The notes under the pieces: model-generated
Told to the model about the DNA's origin: nothing
Seen by the model: only the letters and a program-made list of their open reading frames with translations
The model's database searches: none
Shown: piece after piece, positions 16,378 to 27,100 of the stretch
How positions within the stretch are numbered: the stretch's first letter is position 1
Layout: each line of letters begins with the position of its first letter
Assembly: GCA_947585105.1 (NCBI GenBank)
Contig: CANPWV010000009.1
Span: forward strand, 1 to 49,755
Length of the DNA stretch: 49,755 nt
DNA from: an uncultured Clostridia bacterium
Lineage (GTDB): Bacteria; Bacillota; Clostridia; TANB77; CAG-508
Direction: 5' to 3'
Program-made: the position numbers and the translations under genes

Positions 16378-18996
16378 TTACTTCATTTTTTCCTTCATTC
16401 TAACAAGTGTGTTTAAAGCATCAATTGGTGTTAATTCGTTTAAGTTTACTTTGTCAAGTTCTCTTGCAATTTCATCTAATTTTAAATTAAAGAAATCTAC
16501 TTGTCCTTCAACTTGTTTTTTATCTTCTTTTTCATTTACAACAATTTTCTTTCCATCTTTTTCTAGGCTCTCTAAAATCTTGTAAGCTCTTTGTAATACT
16601 TGCTTTGGAACACCAGCCAATTTTGCTACATGAATACCGTAACTTTCGTCAGTTCCGCCTTCTACGATTTTTCTTAAGAAAATTATATCTTCTCCTTTTT
16701 CTTTTACAGCAACAGATAAATTTCTTATTCCATCACATCTATTTGCTAAATCAATTAGCTCATGATAATGTGTGGCAAAAAGAGTCTTACATCCAAGTTT
16801 ATTTTTATCAGCAATATATTCGGCTACAGCCCAAGCAATTGAAAGTCCATCATAAGTAGAGGTTCCTCTTCCGATTTCGTCTAATATAACTAAGCTTGAA
16901 GATGTAGCGTTTTTCAATATATTAGAAACTTCCATCATCTCAACCATAAAAGTACTTTGACCACTACTTAAGTCATCTTGAGCTCCAACCCTAGTAAAGA
17001 TTTTATCTACAATTCCAATAGTTGCGCTATCTGCGGGAACAAAGCTTCCAATTTGAGCCATAACAGTTATTAAAGCTACTTGTCTCATATATGTTGATTT
17101 ACCAGCCATATTTGGCCCTGTAATTATTGAAAGTCTTGAAGCTCCTCTATCTAAATATGTATCATTTTGAACGAAACTACCAGTTTCTATCATCTGTTCA
17201 ATAACTGGGTGACGTCCGTTTTTTATATCAATAATTCCATTATTTGTAACTTCTGGGCAAACATAATTATTATTTTCAGCAACTTCAGCAAGACTCGCTA
17301 AAACATCTACGTTTGCTACAACACTACTTGTAGTTTGTAATCTCAAAATATTTTCAGAAATTTTCTCTCTAATTTTTACAAATTCTTGATATTCTAGGGC
17401 AACAGATTTTTCTTCAGCTCCTAAGATTTTATCCTCCATTTGTTTTAATTCGTCTGTAATATATCTTTCACCAGTTGTTAAAGTTTGTTTTCTAATATAT
17501 CTATCTTGTGGAACTTGATTAACAAAAGATTTTGAAACTTCAATATAATAACCAAAAATCTTTGTATAACCTATTTTTAAATTTTTAATTCCAGTTTGTT
17601 CTCTTTCTTTTGCTTCTAATTGTATAATCCAATTCTTTCCTTCTGTTGAAGCTGCTCTATATTCGTCTAATTCTTTACTATAGCCTTTTTTAATTATTCC
17701 TCCGTCTTTTACACTAATTGGAGGTTCTTCAACAATTGAAGAATCTATTAATTTTACTACATCTTGTAATTCATCAAGGTTTTCATATAAATTTTTTAGC
17801 AATTTCGAATTTGCCATTTTCAAATTTTCTTTTATAGCTGGAATATGTTCTAACGAACTTTTCAAGCTGTTCATTTCTCTAGCGTTAATACTTTCAAACG
17901 CAACTTTTCCAGCCAATCTTTCAATATCATAAACTTTTGAAAGTTCTTCTATTAATTCCCCTTTTAGAATTACATTATTTTTTAATTCAGAAACAGCTTC
18001 TAAACGTTCTTTTATTTCTGAAATTTCCAAAAGAGGATCATTTAACCATCTTCTCAAAAGTCTTCCCCCCATTGATGTTGAAGTCTTATCTAAAACCCAA
18101 ATCAAAGTTCCAACTTTTGATTTATCTCTCATTCTCTCAGTAAGCTCTAAGCTTCTTCTTGTATTGATATCTAAAGCCATATATTTTTGAACTTCATAAA
18201 TTTCAATTTTATTTATATGTTCAAGTCTTATTTTTTGTGTTTCTGTAAAATAATTTAAAAGTCCGCAAATACTTCTAACCGCAAGTTCTAGTCCATCCAA
18301 ATCTTCTTTTTCATGATTATCACTATCTACAATTGTGTACAATTTTAGAAGCATATCTTTATCATTTCTAAACATTTCATCATTTTTTTTGGTTACAAAA
18401 CAAGGAAGTCTATCAGTCATTTTTTCTAAATCTTTTTCAGAGCTTCCCATTGCCTCATTTACAACGATTTCACTAGGACAAAATCTTACATATTCATCAA
18501 GTAATTTTTCAAAATTTTCATCTTTTAACTTTATTTCGCTTGAATAAAAATCACCTGTTGAAATGTCGCAAACCGCTATTCCATAGTATATTCCAGATTT
18601 ATAAATTGACATTATGTAATTGTTTTTCTTTTCATCTAACATATTTGATTCAATTACAGTTCCAGGGGTTACAACACGAATAACATCTCTTTTTACAATT
18701 CCTTTAGCTGTTTTTGGATCTTCTAATTGTTCACAAATTGCAACTTTATAGCCTTTAGCAATTAGTCTTGAAATATATATTTCCGCAGCATGAAAAGGAA
18801 CTCCACACATTGGAGCTTTTTCTTGTGTTCCACAAGCTTTTGAAGTTAAAGTAATTTCAAGCTCTCTTGATGCTGTAAGAGCGTCATCAAAGAACATTTC
18901 ATAAAAATCACCCAATCTATAAAATAGAATGCAATCTTTATATTGTTCTTTTGTTTTCAAATAATTTTGCATCATCGGTGAAAAATCTTCTGACAT
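16378..18996 (-). CDS. mutS: DNA mismatch repair protein MutS
   Basis: 872 aa from the ATG at 18996 (MSEDFSPMMQNYLKTKEQYK), chosen over an upstream in-frame codon that overlaps miaB. The mismatch-binding domain has the GDFYEMFFDDA motif, with Phe and Glu that contact mispairs. The ATPase has GPNMAGKSTYMRQ (about residues 625-640), DEIGRGTSTYDGLSIAWA and TLFATHYHEL. The C-terminus carries the dimer helix. Normal length; none of its CGG triplets is in frame. mutL does not follow. Downstream of miaB by 20 bases. Confidence 0.97.
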   Translation of the reverse strand: MSEDFSPMMQNYLKTKEQYKDCILFYRLGDFYEMFFDDALTASRELEITLTSKACGTQEKAPMCGVPFHAAEIYISRLIAKGYKVAICEQLEDPKTAKGIVKRDVIRVVTPGTVIESNMLDEKKNNYIMSIYKSGIYYGIAVCDISTGDFYSSEIKLKDENFEKLLDEYVRFCPSEIVVNEAMGSSEKDLEKMTDRLPCFVTKKNDEMFRNDKDMLLKLYTIVDSDNHEKEDLDGLELAVRSICGLLNYFTETQKIRLEHINKIEIYEVQKYMALDINTRRSLELTERMRDKSKVGTLIWVLDKTSTSMGGRLLRRWLNDPLLEISEIKERLEAVSELKNNVILKGELIEELSKVYDIERLAGKVAFESINAREMNSLKSSLEHIPAIKENLKMANSKLLKNLYENLDELQDVVKLIDSSIVEEPPISVKDGGIIKKGYSKELDEYRAASTEGKNWIIQLEAKEREQTGIKNLKIGYTKIFGYYIEVSKSFVNQVPQDRYIRKQTLTTGERYITDELKQMEDKILGAEEKSVALEYQEFVKIREKISENILRLQTTSSVVANVDVLASLAEVAENNNYVCPEVTNNGIIDIKNGRHPVIEQMIETGSFVQNDTYLDRGASRLSIITGPNMAGKSTYMRQVALITVMAQIGSFVPADSATIGIVDKIFTRVGAQDDLSSGQSTFMVEMMEVSNILKNATSSSLVILDEIGRGTSTYDGLSIAWAVAEYIADKNKLGCKTLFATHYHELIDLANRCDGIRNLSVAVKEKGEDIIFLRKIVEGGTDESYGIHVAKLAGVPKQVLQRAYKILESLEKDGKKIVVNEKEDKKQVEGQVDFFNLKLDEIARELDKVNLNELTPIDALNTLVRMKEKMK

Positions 18997-19016
18997 AATT
19001 AGTACAACTCCTATTT

Positions 19017-20411
19017 CTAAACAATTTCCCCAGTCAAAAACCATTTATGATTTTCTGTAATTCTTACTTTTGCTATATCTCCTATTTTTTCTTTTCCATT
19101 CGGATTAAAAACAACTACTCTATTTGAATCTGTTCTTCCACAATATTTTGTTTCATCATTCTTGCTTTTTCCCTCTATCATAATATTTTGAACAGTTCCA
19201 ATATATCTTTTGTTTTGAGCTTCAACTTCACTATCATAAAGTTCTTTTAATCTATCAAATCTTTGATGTTTTATTTCTTCTGGAACTTGGTCAGGTCTAG
19301 CCGCAGCTTTAGTTCCTTCTCTTTTTGAATAAATAAACATAAAAATTTGCTCAAATCCAACTTTTCTTACAACATCTAAAGTATCTTCAAATTCCTCTTC
19401 AGTCTCGCCAGGAAAGCCTACAATAATGTCTGTTGAAAGATATAAATTTGGAATATTATCTTTCATTTTTTTAGCTAATTCTAAAAATTCTTCTTTTGTA
19501 TAGCCTCTATTCATTTCCTTCAAAACCTTGGTATTTCCAGATTGTAAAGGAAGATGAATCATTCTTGTAATTTTATCACAATCTCTAATAGCCTCAATTA
19601 CATCAAAAGTAAAGTCTTTAGGGTGTGGTGACATAAATTTAACTATTTCTATTCCGTCTATTTCACAAACCGCTCTTAAAAGTTTAGCAAAATTATCTAT
19701 ATCGCTTTTAACCTCTTTTTTACAATATTTGAATTTATCTTTACCATAGGAATTCACATTTTGTCCCAAAAGTGTGATTTCCTTATAACCTTCTTTAGCA
19801 AGTCCTCTTATTTCCTCTAAAATATCTTCAGGATCTCTACTTCTTTCTCTTCCACGAACATAAGGAACTATACAATATGAGCAAAAATTATTGCATCCAT
19901 ACATAATAGTAACTTGAGCTCTAAACTTATCATTTCTCTTAATTGGAAGGCCTTCAATAATTTCTCCATCAATATCTATTACATTTTTAACTTTTTGTTT
20001 TTCAATAATTACTTTATATAAATCTTCTGGAAGAGTCTGTAAAGTATGAGTTCCGAAAACAATATCAACATATCTATAGCTTTTTTTAATCTTTTCTAAC
20101 ATAGATTTTTCTTGCATCATACAACCGCCAATAGCAATAATTGTATTTTTCTCTTCTTTCATTTTCTTAATCTCGCCAAGTTTTCCAAATAAGCGTTCTT
20201 CGGCATTTTCTCTTACACAGCAAGTATTAAAAATAACAAGATTTGAATCTTCAAAATTATCAGCTTTTGAATAGCCCATTTCTTCAACCATTCCAGCTAT
20301 TTTTTCAGAATCATTTTCATTTAATTGGCAACCAAAAGTAAGTATTGTATATTTTAAATTTTTATCTTTAATTTCATTTCTTACTTCTTTTACTAAGTCT
20401 ATTTTTTCCAC
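19017..20411 (-). CDS. miaB: tRNA-2-methylthio-N6-dimethylallyladenosine synthase
   Basis: 464 aa. N-terminal methylthiotransferase domain (TFGCQLNENDSEKIAGM, NTCCVRENAEERLFG, GGCMMQEK supply the three Cys of the auxiliary cluster), radical-SAM CxxxCxxC in YGCNNFCSYCIVPYVRGRERSR, and a C-terminal TRAM domain. MiaB methylthiolates A37 of tRNAs that read UNN codons. GTG start at 20411 with AAAGG upstream. It leads a miaB-mutS pair and is divergent from mutS2. Confidence 0.97.
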   Translation of the reverse strand: MEKIDLVKEVRNEIKDKNLKYTILTFGCQLNENDSEKIAGMVEEMGYSKADNFEDSNLVIFNTCCVRENAEERLFGKLGEIKKMKEEKNTIIAIGGCMMQEKSMLEKIKKSYRYVDIVFGTHTLQTLPEDLYKVIIEKQKVKNVIDIDGEIIEGLPIKRNDKFRAQVTIMYGCNNFCSYCIVPYVRGRERSRDPEDILEEIRGLAKEGYKEITLLGQNVNSYGKDKFKYCKKEVKSDIDNFAKLLRAVCEIDGIEIVKFMSPHPKDFTFDVIEAIRDCDKITRMIHLPLQSGNTKVLKEMNRGYTKEEFLELAKKMKDNIPNLYLSTDIIVGFPGETEEEFEDTLDVVRKVGFEQIFMFIYSKREGTKAAARPDQVPEEIKHQRFDRLKELYDSEVEAQNKRYIGTVQNIMIEGKSKNDETKYCGRTDSNRVVVFNPNGKEKIGDIAKVRITENHKWFLTGEIV

Positions 20412-20512
20412 TAAATATCAGCCTTTCTAATTATTTATTAAACTTACCACATTTTATAACATTTATCCACATTTTTCAAGATTTTTGGGAAAAAATTTCA
20501 TAATAAAAAATG

Positions 20513-20541
20513 TTGATTTACCAAGATTTCCGTGATATACT
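20513..20541 (+). promoter_or_regulatory. promoter of mutS2, placed for a leaderless transcript
   Basis: TTGATT (20513-20518), 17 bases, TATACT (20536-20541). The ATG begins 7 bases after the -10, where transcription would start, and no ribosome site is visible. Confidence 0.5.
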
Positions 20542-20548
20542 TATTTTT

Positions 20549-22877
20549 ATGGAAACGAAATATTTTGAAAAATTAGAATTTAATAAAATAAGAGAAATTT
20601 TAGAGAGTTATTGTGTTACTTTTCTAGGGAAAAAATTAGCTTTAGAACTATTGCCTTTATTTTCAAAAGAAGAAATTGAAAAAGCTCTAAATCAAGCTTT
20701 TGAAGCTTCCAATTTAATTTATAGAAAAGGAAATCTTCCTATTTCTGAAATAGAAGATATTACAAAATTCTTAAAATCATTAGAAGCTAAAAATTCTTTA
20801 AATACTAAATCTCTTTTGAGTTTAGCTAATATTTTAAGAACCTCTAGAAATCTTAAAAATTACTTTTTTAGTAATGAAATTGATATGAGCGAATTTTCTA
20901 GCTTAACTGATTTATTTGATAATTTATACTTAAATATAAATATCGAAAATAAAGTTTTTAATTCTATTATTGACGAAAACACTATCTCTGACGATAGTTC
21001 AACTAATTTAAAATTAATAAGGAAAAATATTAAAAACAAAGAACAAGAAATTAGAAATAAGCTTAACTCTATGTTACACCAAAAATATATTCAGGAACCT
21101 ATTGTTACTGTAAGGAATGATAGATTTGTTTTACCAATAAAAGCTGAATATAAATCAGATGTCAAAGGCTTTGTTCATGATATTTCTAGTTCAGGCTCTA
21201 CCTTTTTTATCGAGCCAATTTCAGTTTTTGATTTAAATAACGATATAAACGAATTAAAAATAAAAGAAAATTTGGAAATTCAAAAAATTTTAGAAGATCT
21301 TTCAAAATTATTTTTTGATATTACAAATGAGCTTGAAAATGATATGAATTTAATTGGACTTATAGATTTCATTTTTTCAAAAGGAAAATATTCTAATTAT
21401 CTAAATGGTACAAAGCCTATAATTTCAAGTAAAAAAGAAATAAGCCTTATCAAAGCTTTTCACCCTCTTTTAGATAAAGAAAAAGCTGTAAAAAATGATA
21501 TTTATATTGGTGAAAATTTTAAATCATTAATAATAACTGGACCAAATACTGGAGGTAAAACTGTTGCTTTAAAAACAACTGGTATTATTCTACTTATGGC
21601 AATGTCAGGTCTACTTATTCCAGCAAACGAAGGCTCTAAAATTTACGTATTTGATAATATTTTCGCAGATATCGGTGATGAACAAAGTATTCAAGAATCA
21701 TTAAGTACTTTTTCTTCACATATTAGTAATATTTCAAATATTCTAAATAAAGCTACTTCTAACAGTTTAGTATTATTAGACGAATTAGGCTCTGGAACAG
21801 ACCCTCAAGAAGGTTCTTGCCTTGCTATAAGTATTTTAGAAGAATTATATAATAGAGATATTCTTACAATTTCTACAACACATTATCCTGAACTTAAAAA
21901 TTTTGCAATAGTTACAGATGGTTTTGAAAACGCTTGTGTTGAATTTGATATCAAAAAACTTGCTCCGACTTATAAACTACTTATTGGAATTCCTGGTACA
22001 AGTAACGCTTTTTATATCTCTGAAAAGCTTGGAATTTCAAATGAAATAATACTTAGAGCAAAATCAAAACTAAACGATTCAAAAATTAATATTGAAGATT
22101 TATTAAAAGAAATATACGAAAATAAAAGAATTATTGAGCAAGAAAAAGACAAAATCGTTAAAAATTCAAAAGAAACTGAGAATTTAAAACTAGAACTTGA
22201 AAATAAAAATAATGAATTAAAAAACAAAGAAAATTCTATTATTCTAGAAGCAAAAGAAAAAGCTGGAAAAATATTAATGGAAGCTAAAGAAGACGCTGAC
22301 ACTATTATTAAAAATTTAGAAAAATCAAATTCTTCTAAAGAAGCAAACGAAAATCGAAAAAAATTAAATGAAAAAATTGAAGAATTTTCAAATATCAATT
22401 CTTACAAACCTAAAAATCCAGTAAATAAAGAAGATTTAAAAATCGGTGACGAAGTATTTATTCCTAGAATCAACAAATCAGGAACTGTAATATCTATTTC
22501 TCAAAATGACTGTATAGTTCAAATTGGAATTATAAAATCAAGTTTTAAATTTGAAGAATTAGAAAAAACTATAAAAAAGATTTCAAAAGAAGATAAACTT
22601 CGTTCTATAAAACGAGAATTTAAGCCAGTTTCAATTTCTCCTGAAATTAATGTAATTGGAAAAAATGTAGATGAGGCTTGTTTTGAAATTGACAAATACC
22701 TTGATACTTGCTTCTTAAATGGTTTAAATACTGTTAGAATTGTTCACGGAAAAGGAACTCGGAAAATTAAGACAAGGTGTTCAAAGCTTCTTAAAAACTC
22801 ACCCACATGTGAAATCATTTAGAATTGGAACTTTTGGTGAAGGCGAAATGGGAGTAACTGTTGTTGAACTAAAATAA
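20549..22877 (+). CDS. mutS2: MutS2 nuclease/ribosome-rescue ATPase (one CGGA +1 site)
   Basis: 775 aa with CGGA read as Gly. Start [18 protein letters not shown] matches the MutS2 family; an upstream in-frame ATG at 20510 lies inside the promoter. The ATPase has [17 protein letters not shown] (about 328-345) and [16 protein letters not shown], then a Lys/Glu coiled coil (about 510-630) and a C-terminal Smr domain with [20 protein letters not shown]. The Smr core is intact only after the shift; triplet reading loses its last 37 residues. In Bacillus MutS2 senses collided ribosomes, a suggestive partner for a genome with frequent recoding. Confidence 0.95.
22760..22763 (+). other. CGGA +1 recoding site in mutS2
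   Basis: In-frame CGG after ACT. CGGA as Gly738 gives HGKGTGKLR, the Smr signature; this is the one plus-strand site, so the pattern is not strand-specific. Confidence 0.95.
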
Positions 22878-22883
22878 AAATAA

Positions 22884-22917
22884 CCCAAATTGTTAAATTT
22901 TTATCTAACAATTTGGG
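22884..22917. terminator. bidirectional terminator between mutS2 and lexA
   Basis: A perfect 12-bp stem CCCAAATTGTTA/TAACAATTTGGG, with T-rich flanks on both strands. Confidence 0.85.
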
Positions 22918-22944
22918 ATTTATTTTTTAAGTCTCAATTTTTAT

Positions 22945-23604
22945 TTACATTTTTCTAAATACACCAATTACTTTTCCTAAAATATCGCATGTTGGAACTA
23001 TAATTGGATCCATTGTTGAATTTTCAGGTTGTAATCTAATATGATCATTTTCTTTATAAAAAGTTTTTACAGTAGCTTCGTCTTCTATTAAAGCAACAAC
23101 TATTTCTCCATTTTCAGCTGTATTTTGACGTCTTACTAAAATATAATCTCCACTTAAAATACCAGCTTCTATCATACTTTCGCCTCTTACTACTAACATA
23201 AAGCTTTCACTATTTCCAACAAAATCTACTGGAATTGGGAAAGTATCTGTTATATTTTCAAAAGCTAAAATTGGAGCACCAGCAGTAATTTTTCCAACAA
23301 CTGGAACTTCTACCATTTCTCTTCCATTATAAATATCTTTTCCTCTAACAAATTCTGATTTATCTACCATTCCGCCTTTTAATAATTTTAGAGTTCTACC
23401 TTTTTGTTGCTCTTTTTTTACAAAACCTTTTTCTTCAAGTTTTGCAATATAACCATGAACAGTAGCTGTTGATTTTAAACCTACAGCTCTTCCTATTTCT
23501 CTTACAGATGGTGGATATCCATTTGCAATAACTTCTTTTTCAATAAATCTTAATATAGCTCTTTCCCTCTTATTTAATGAATCTGGATCTTTTTTTCTTC
23601 CCAT
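22945..23604 (-). CDS. lexA: SOS repressor LexA
   Basis: 219 aa from the ATG at 23604 ([18 protein letters not shown]). Winged helix with [26 protein letters not shown]; cleavage site Ala-Gly in KITAGAP; catalytic Ser in RGESMIEAG and Lys in ATVKTFY. LexA represses repair genes until RecA triggers self-cleavage. Some 18 residues longer than Bacillus LexA, mostly in the linker. It converges on mutS2 and has its own promoter. Confidence 0.96.
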   Translation of the reverse strand: MGRKKDPDSLNKRERAILRFIEKEVIANGYPPSVREIGRAVGLKSTATVHGYIAKLEEKGFVKKEQQKGRTLKLLKGGMVDKSEFVRGKDIYNGREMVEVPVVGKITAGAPILAFENITDTFPIPVDFVGNSESFMLVVRGESMIEAGILSGDYILVRRQNTAENGEIVVALIEDEATVKTFYKENDHIRLQPENSTMDPIIVPTCDILGKVIGVFRKM

Positions 23605-23643
23605 TTTTATCACTCCCAAAAAATTTTTTTCTTTTACGCAAAC

Positions 23644-23672
23644 ATCTTATCACAAAACAAATATTTTGTCAA
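23644..23672 (-). promoter_or_regulatory. promoter of lexA with internal inverted repeat
   Basis: On the minus strand, TTGACA (23667-23672), 17 bases, TAAGAT (23644-23649). The spacer holds an inverted repeat ACAAAA-N6-TTTTGT (23652-23669), a candidate operator. It does not match the Gram-positive GAAC-N4-GTTC box. Confidence 0.6.
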
Positions 23673-23697
23673 ACATTTTTTTGTTTTTTATTTAAAA

Positions 23698-23976
23698 TTA
23701 TAAAATTCCTTTTACTATCATTGTAATTATTATCATAATTTCTAATATCAAAATAATCGGGAAACCATATTTAAAATACCACTTTTGAGTTTTGTGACGA
23801 AATTTATACATACCAAAAATAGTTCCAATTCCACCGCCCAAAAAAGTTATTAAAACTAAAGTCATTTCGGAAATTCTCCATTTGTTTTTCTCAGCTTTAT
23901 ATTTATCAAGAGCCATCGCCCCAACACCTATTAAATTAATTATTATAAAATACAAAACTATATATTTATAATACAT
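23698..23976 (-). CDS. DUF1294 membrane protein
   Basis: 92 aa with three membrane segments (YIVLYFIIINLIGVGAMAL, MTLVLITFLGGGIGTIFGM, FPIILILEIMIIITMIV). The motif DKYKAEKNKWRISE followed by GGGIGTIFGMYKFRHKTQKWYF is the DUF1294 signature. Function unknown. Located between polC and lexA on the minus strand. Confidence 0.85.
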   Translation of the reverse strand: MYYKYIVLYFIIINLIGVGAMALDKYKAEKNKWRISEMTLVLITFLGGGIGTIFGMYKFRHKTQKWYFKYGFPIILILEIMIIITMIVKGIL

Positions 23977-24024
23977 TTCTACCTCTTCTTCAATATTAAT
24001 AATACTTATATGAGAAATATATTA

Positions 24025-24147
24025 GTTCGAACGAGAATGATTATATCGCTAGGCAAACGAGCTTGTTGTTCCCTGAGGCGTACAAAAGTACGTCGATGGG
24101 AAAACAAGTGAAGTTTAACGACGCGAGATGATTATTCTCGTTCGAAC
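24025..24147. repeat. long imperfect palindrome after polC
   Basis: 25-base arms (24025-24049 with 24123-24147, about 22 pairs) enclose a second stem (CTTGTTGTTCCC with GGGAAAACAAG) and a tip GGCGTAC/GTACGTC with AAAA loop. It starts 6 bases past the polC stop. No T-run follows, so it is a poor terminator. Similar layout to the palindrome at 14967-15081. Confidence 0.6.
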
Positions 24148-24152
24148 GACTG

Positions 24153-27100
24153 TCAAACAAAAAGTGACATTTGGTTACTTTGTGTCATTCCCTTTAAAAC
24201 ATCAAATTTTTGTAACAATTCAATCGCAGATTTTCCAAGCTTTGCTCTAACTTGAAGATCATCAATACATTCAAATTCAGATTTGCACGCTTCATTATAA
24301 ATACTTTCAGCAGCAATTGGCCCGAAGCCCAGCTAGACTTGAAAATGGTGGTCTTAATTTTCCATCTTCAATTCTAAATTTTGTAGAATGTGATTTATAT
24401 AAATCTACTGGTAAAAATTCAAATCCTCTTTCATAAAATTCTTGAACAATATCTAAATCATCCATCATTTCTTTGTCTTTTGGACTTGCATTATTTCCCA
24501 TTAAATCTATTTCTCTTTTTTTATCTTTTACTCTATCTTCCCCATTTATCATTACTTCCGCATCAAAAGATTTTGCTCTAATTGAAAAATAAGCGGCGTA
24601 ATAAACTAAAGGCTGATGTACCTTAAACCACGCTATTCTTACGGCGTTTGTAACATAAGCCGCAGCGTGTGCTTTAGGGAACATGTATTTAATTTTTTCG
24701 CAAGATTTTATGTACCAGTCTGGAACATCATATTTCTTCATGAGTTCCTTAAATTCATTCCATTTTTCAGGGTCTTTTAAAGCTTTTCCTTTACGAACTG
24801 TTTCCATGATTTTAAAAGCTTTGTCAGGTGGCAAACCTTTTTTAATCAAATAAATCATAATATCATCACGACAGCAAATTGCTTCTTGAAGTGTTACAAC
24901 ACCTTCTTGAATAAGAGTTTGAGCGTTTCCTAACCATACGTCAGTTCCATGTGATAAACCGAGATAAACGAATAAGCTCGTCAAATGTAGTTGGATGAGT
25001 GTCCATAAGCATTCCGTCTAGCAAATTTTGTACCATATTCAGGGATTCCATAAGTTCCAATTTCTGAACCAATTTGCTCAGGAGTAACTCCTAAAGCTTT
25101 TGTAGACGAGAAAATTGACATTGTTTCTTTGTCGTCAAGTGGAATATCTTTTGGCTCAATTCCGCTTAAATCTTGTAACATACGAATTACTGTCGGATCA
25201 TCATGACCTAGAATATCAAGTTTTAACAAGTTTCCATCAATTGAGTGATAATCAAAATGTGTTGTAATAATATCTGAATTTGGATCATCAGCTGGGTGCT
25301 GAACAGGAGTAAACTCAAAGATTTCTCTTCCTTTTGGAACAACTATAATTCCACCGTGGATGTTGTCCTGTTGTTCTTTTTATTCCTGTACAACCTTTTG
25401 CAAGTCTAACTATTTCAGGGCTTGGAAGTGGTTTATGTCTTTCTTCAAAATAATTTTTCACATAACCAAAAGCTGTCTTATCAGCTACTGTACCAACAGT
25501 TCCAGCCTTAAATGTAGTTCCTTTTCCAAATATTACTTCTGTATATTTATGAGCTTTTGCTTGATATTCACCAGAGAAATTTAAGTCAATATCAGGCTCT
25601 TTATCTCCGTTAAATCCAAGGAAAGTCTCAAATGGAATATCCATTCCATCTTTATCCATCTTTGCTCCACATTTTGGACAATCTTTATCAGGTAAATCAA
25701 ATCCGTTTTGAACACCAAAATCTGAAAAATCTGAATATTTACATTTTGGGCATCTATAATGTGGTGGAAGCGAATTTACCTCAGTAATACCTGTCATAAA
25801 AGCAGCTAAGCTTGAACCAACAGAACCTCTCGAACCTACAATATACCCATCTTCATTTGATTTCCAAACAAGTTTCTGAGCAATAATATACATTACAGAA
25901 TAACCATTATTTATAATAGAATTTAGCTCTTTTTTCAAACGAGTTCCAACGATTTCAGGCAATTCTTCTCCATATAATTCATGAGCTTTTTTATAAGCAA
26001 TTTCTCTAATTTCATTTTCACAACCGAGGAATATGTGGAGGGCATTTTTCAGGAGAAATTGGGCTTATTTTCTCTATCATATCAGCTACTTTATTAGTAT
26101 TTGTTATAACTACTTCTCTAGCTTTTTCTTCTCCTAAATATTCAAATTCTTTTAACATTTCGTCTGTTGTTCTCAAGTACAAAGGCGCTTGAAAATCAGC
26201 ATCATCATACTTTTGCCCAGCTTGTAAAATTCTTCTATAAATCTCGTCTTGTGGATCCATAAAATGAACATCACAAGTAGCAACAGTCATTTTTCCAAGT
26301 TTATCTCCAAGAGCTACGATTTTCTTATTTATCTCGATTAAATCTTCATTAGTCGCAACTCTTCCTTCTCTTTTCAAATATTCATTATTTCCAAGTGGCT
26401 GAATTTCTAAGTAATCATAAAATTTAGCAATTTCTTCAATTTCCTCTTCAGGCTTATCTTCCAAAATAGCCCTATATAATTCTCCCGCTTCACAGGCGCT
26501 TCCTATAATTAGCCCCTCTCTATATTTTGAAAGAATTGATTTCAAAATTCTAGGCTTTTTGTAAAAATAATCCAAATGAGAATATGAAACAAGTTTATAT
26601 AAATTTTTTAAGCCTACATAATTTTTAGCAAGAATAATTATGTGATAGCTTGGAAGTTTCTTAAAATCTGTCTCAAATTTGTTGTTAAAATCGTCAATAG
26701 TTTTTGCCTTTTTATCTTCTTTTGCAGTATTTATCATGATATTAAACACTTGAACTAAAGTTTTAACATCGTCTAAAGCTCTATGAGCAACTTCTACTAC
26801 AACTCCTAATTTTTCAGCAATAATTCCAAGTTTATATTTTGTAAATTCAGGATACATAGCTTTTGCTAAACGAAGAGTGTCTATATATGTATTTCCCCAT
26901 TTATAGCCATTTTTTTCATAATTATATTTTAGCCAAGTAACATCAAAGTCAGTATTATGAGTAACTACAACTGAATCACCTATAAATTCGATTACTTTAG
27001 GTAATATCTCTTCAATAGTTGGGCTATCTTTTACCATCTCGTCTGTTATATGAGTAATCTCTTGAACTTGCTCTGGTATATGTTTTTCAGGATTTACAAA

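Noticed and set aside
22012..22398. Minus-strand frame inside mutS2 and other long antisense frames
   Set aside because: They mirror Lys/Glu-rich coding regions, are rich in Phe/Ser as expected for antisense of AT-rich genes, and lack ribosome sites.
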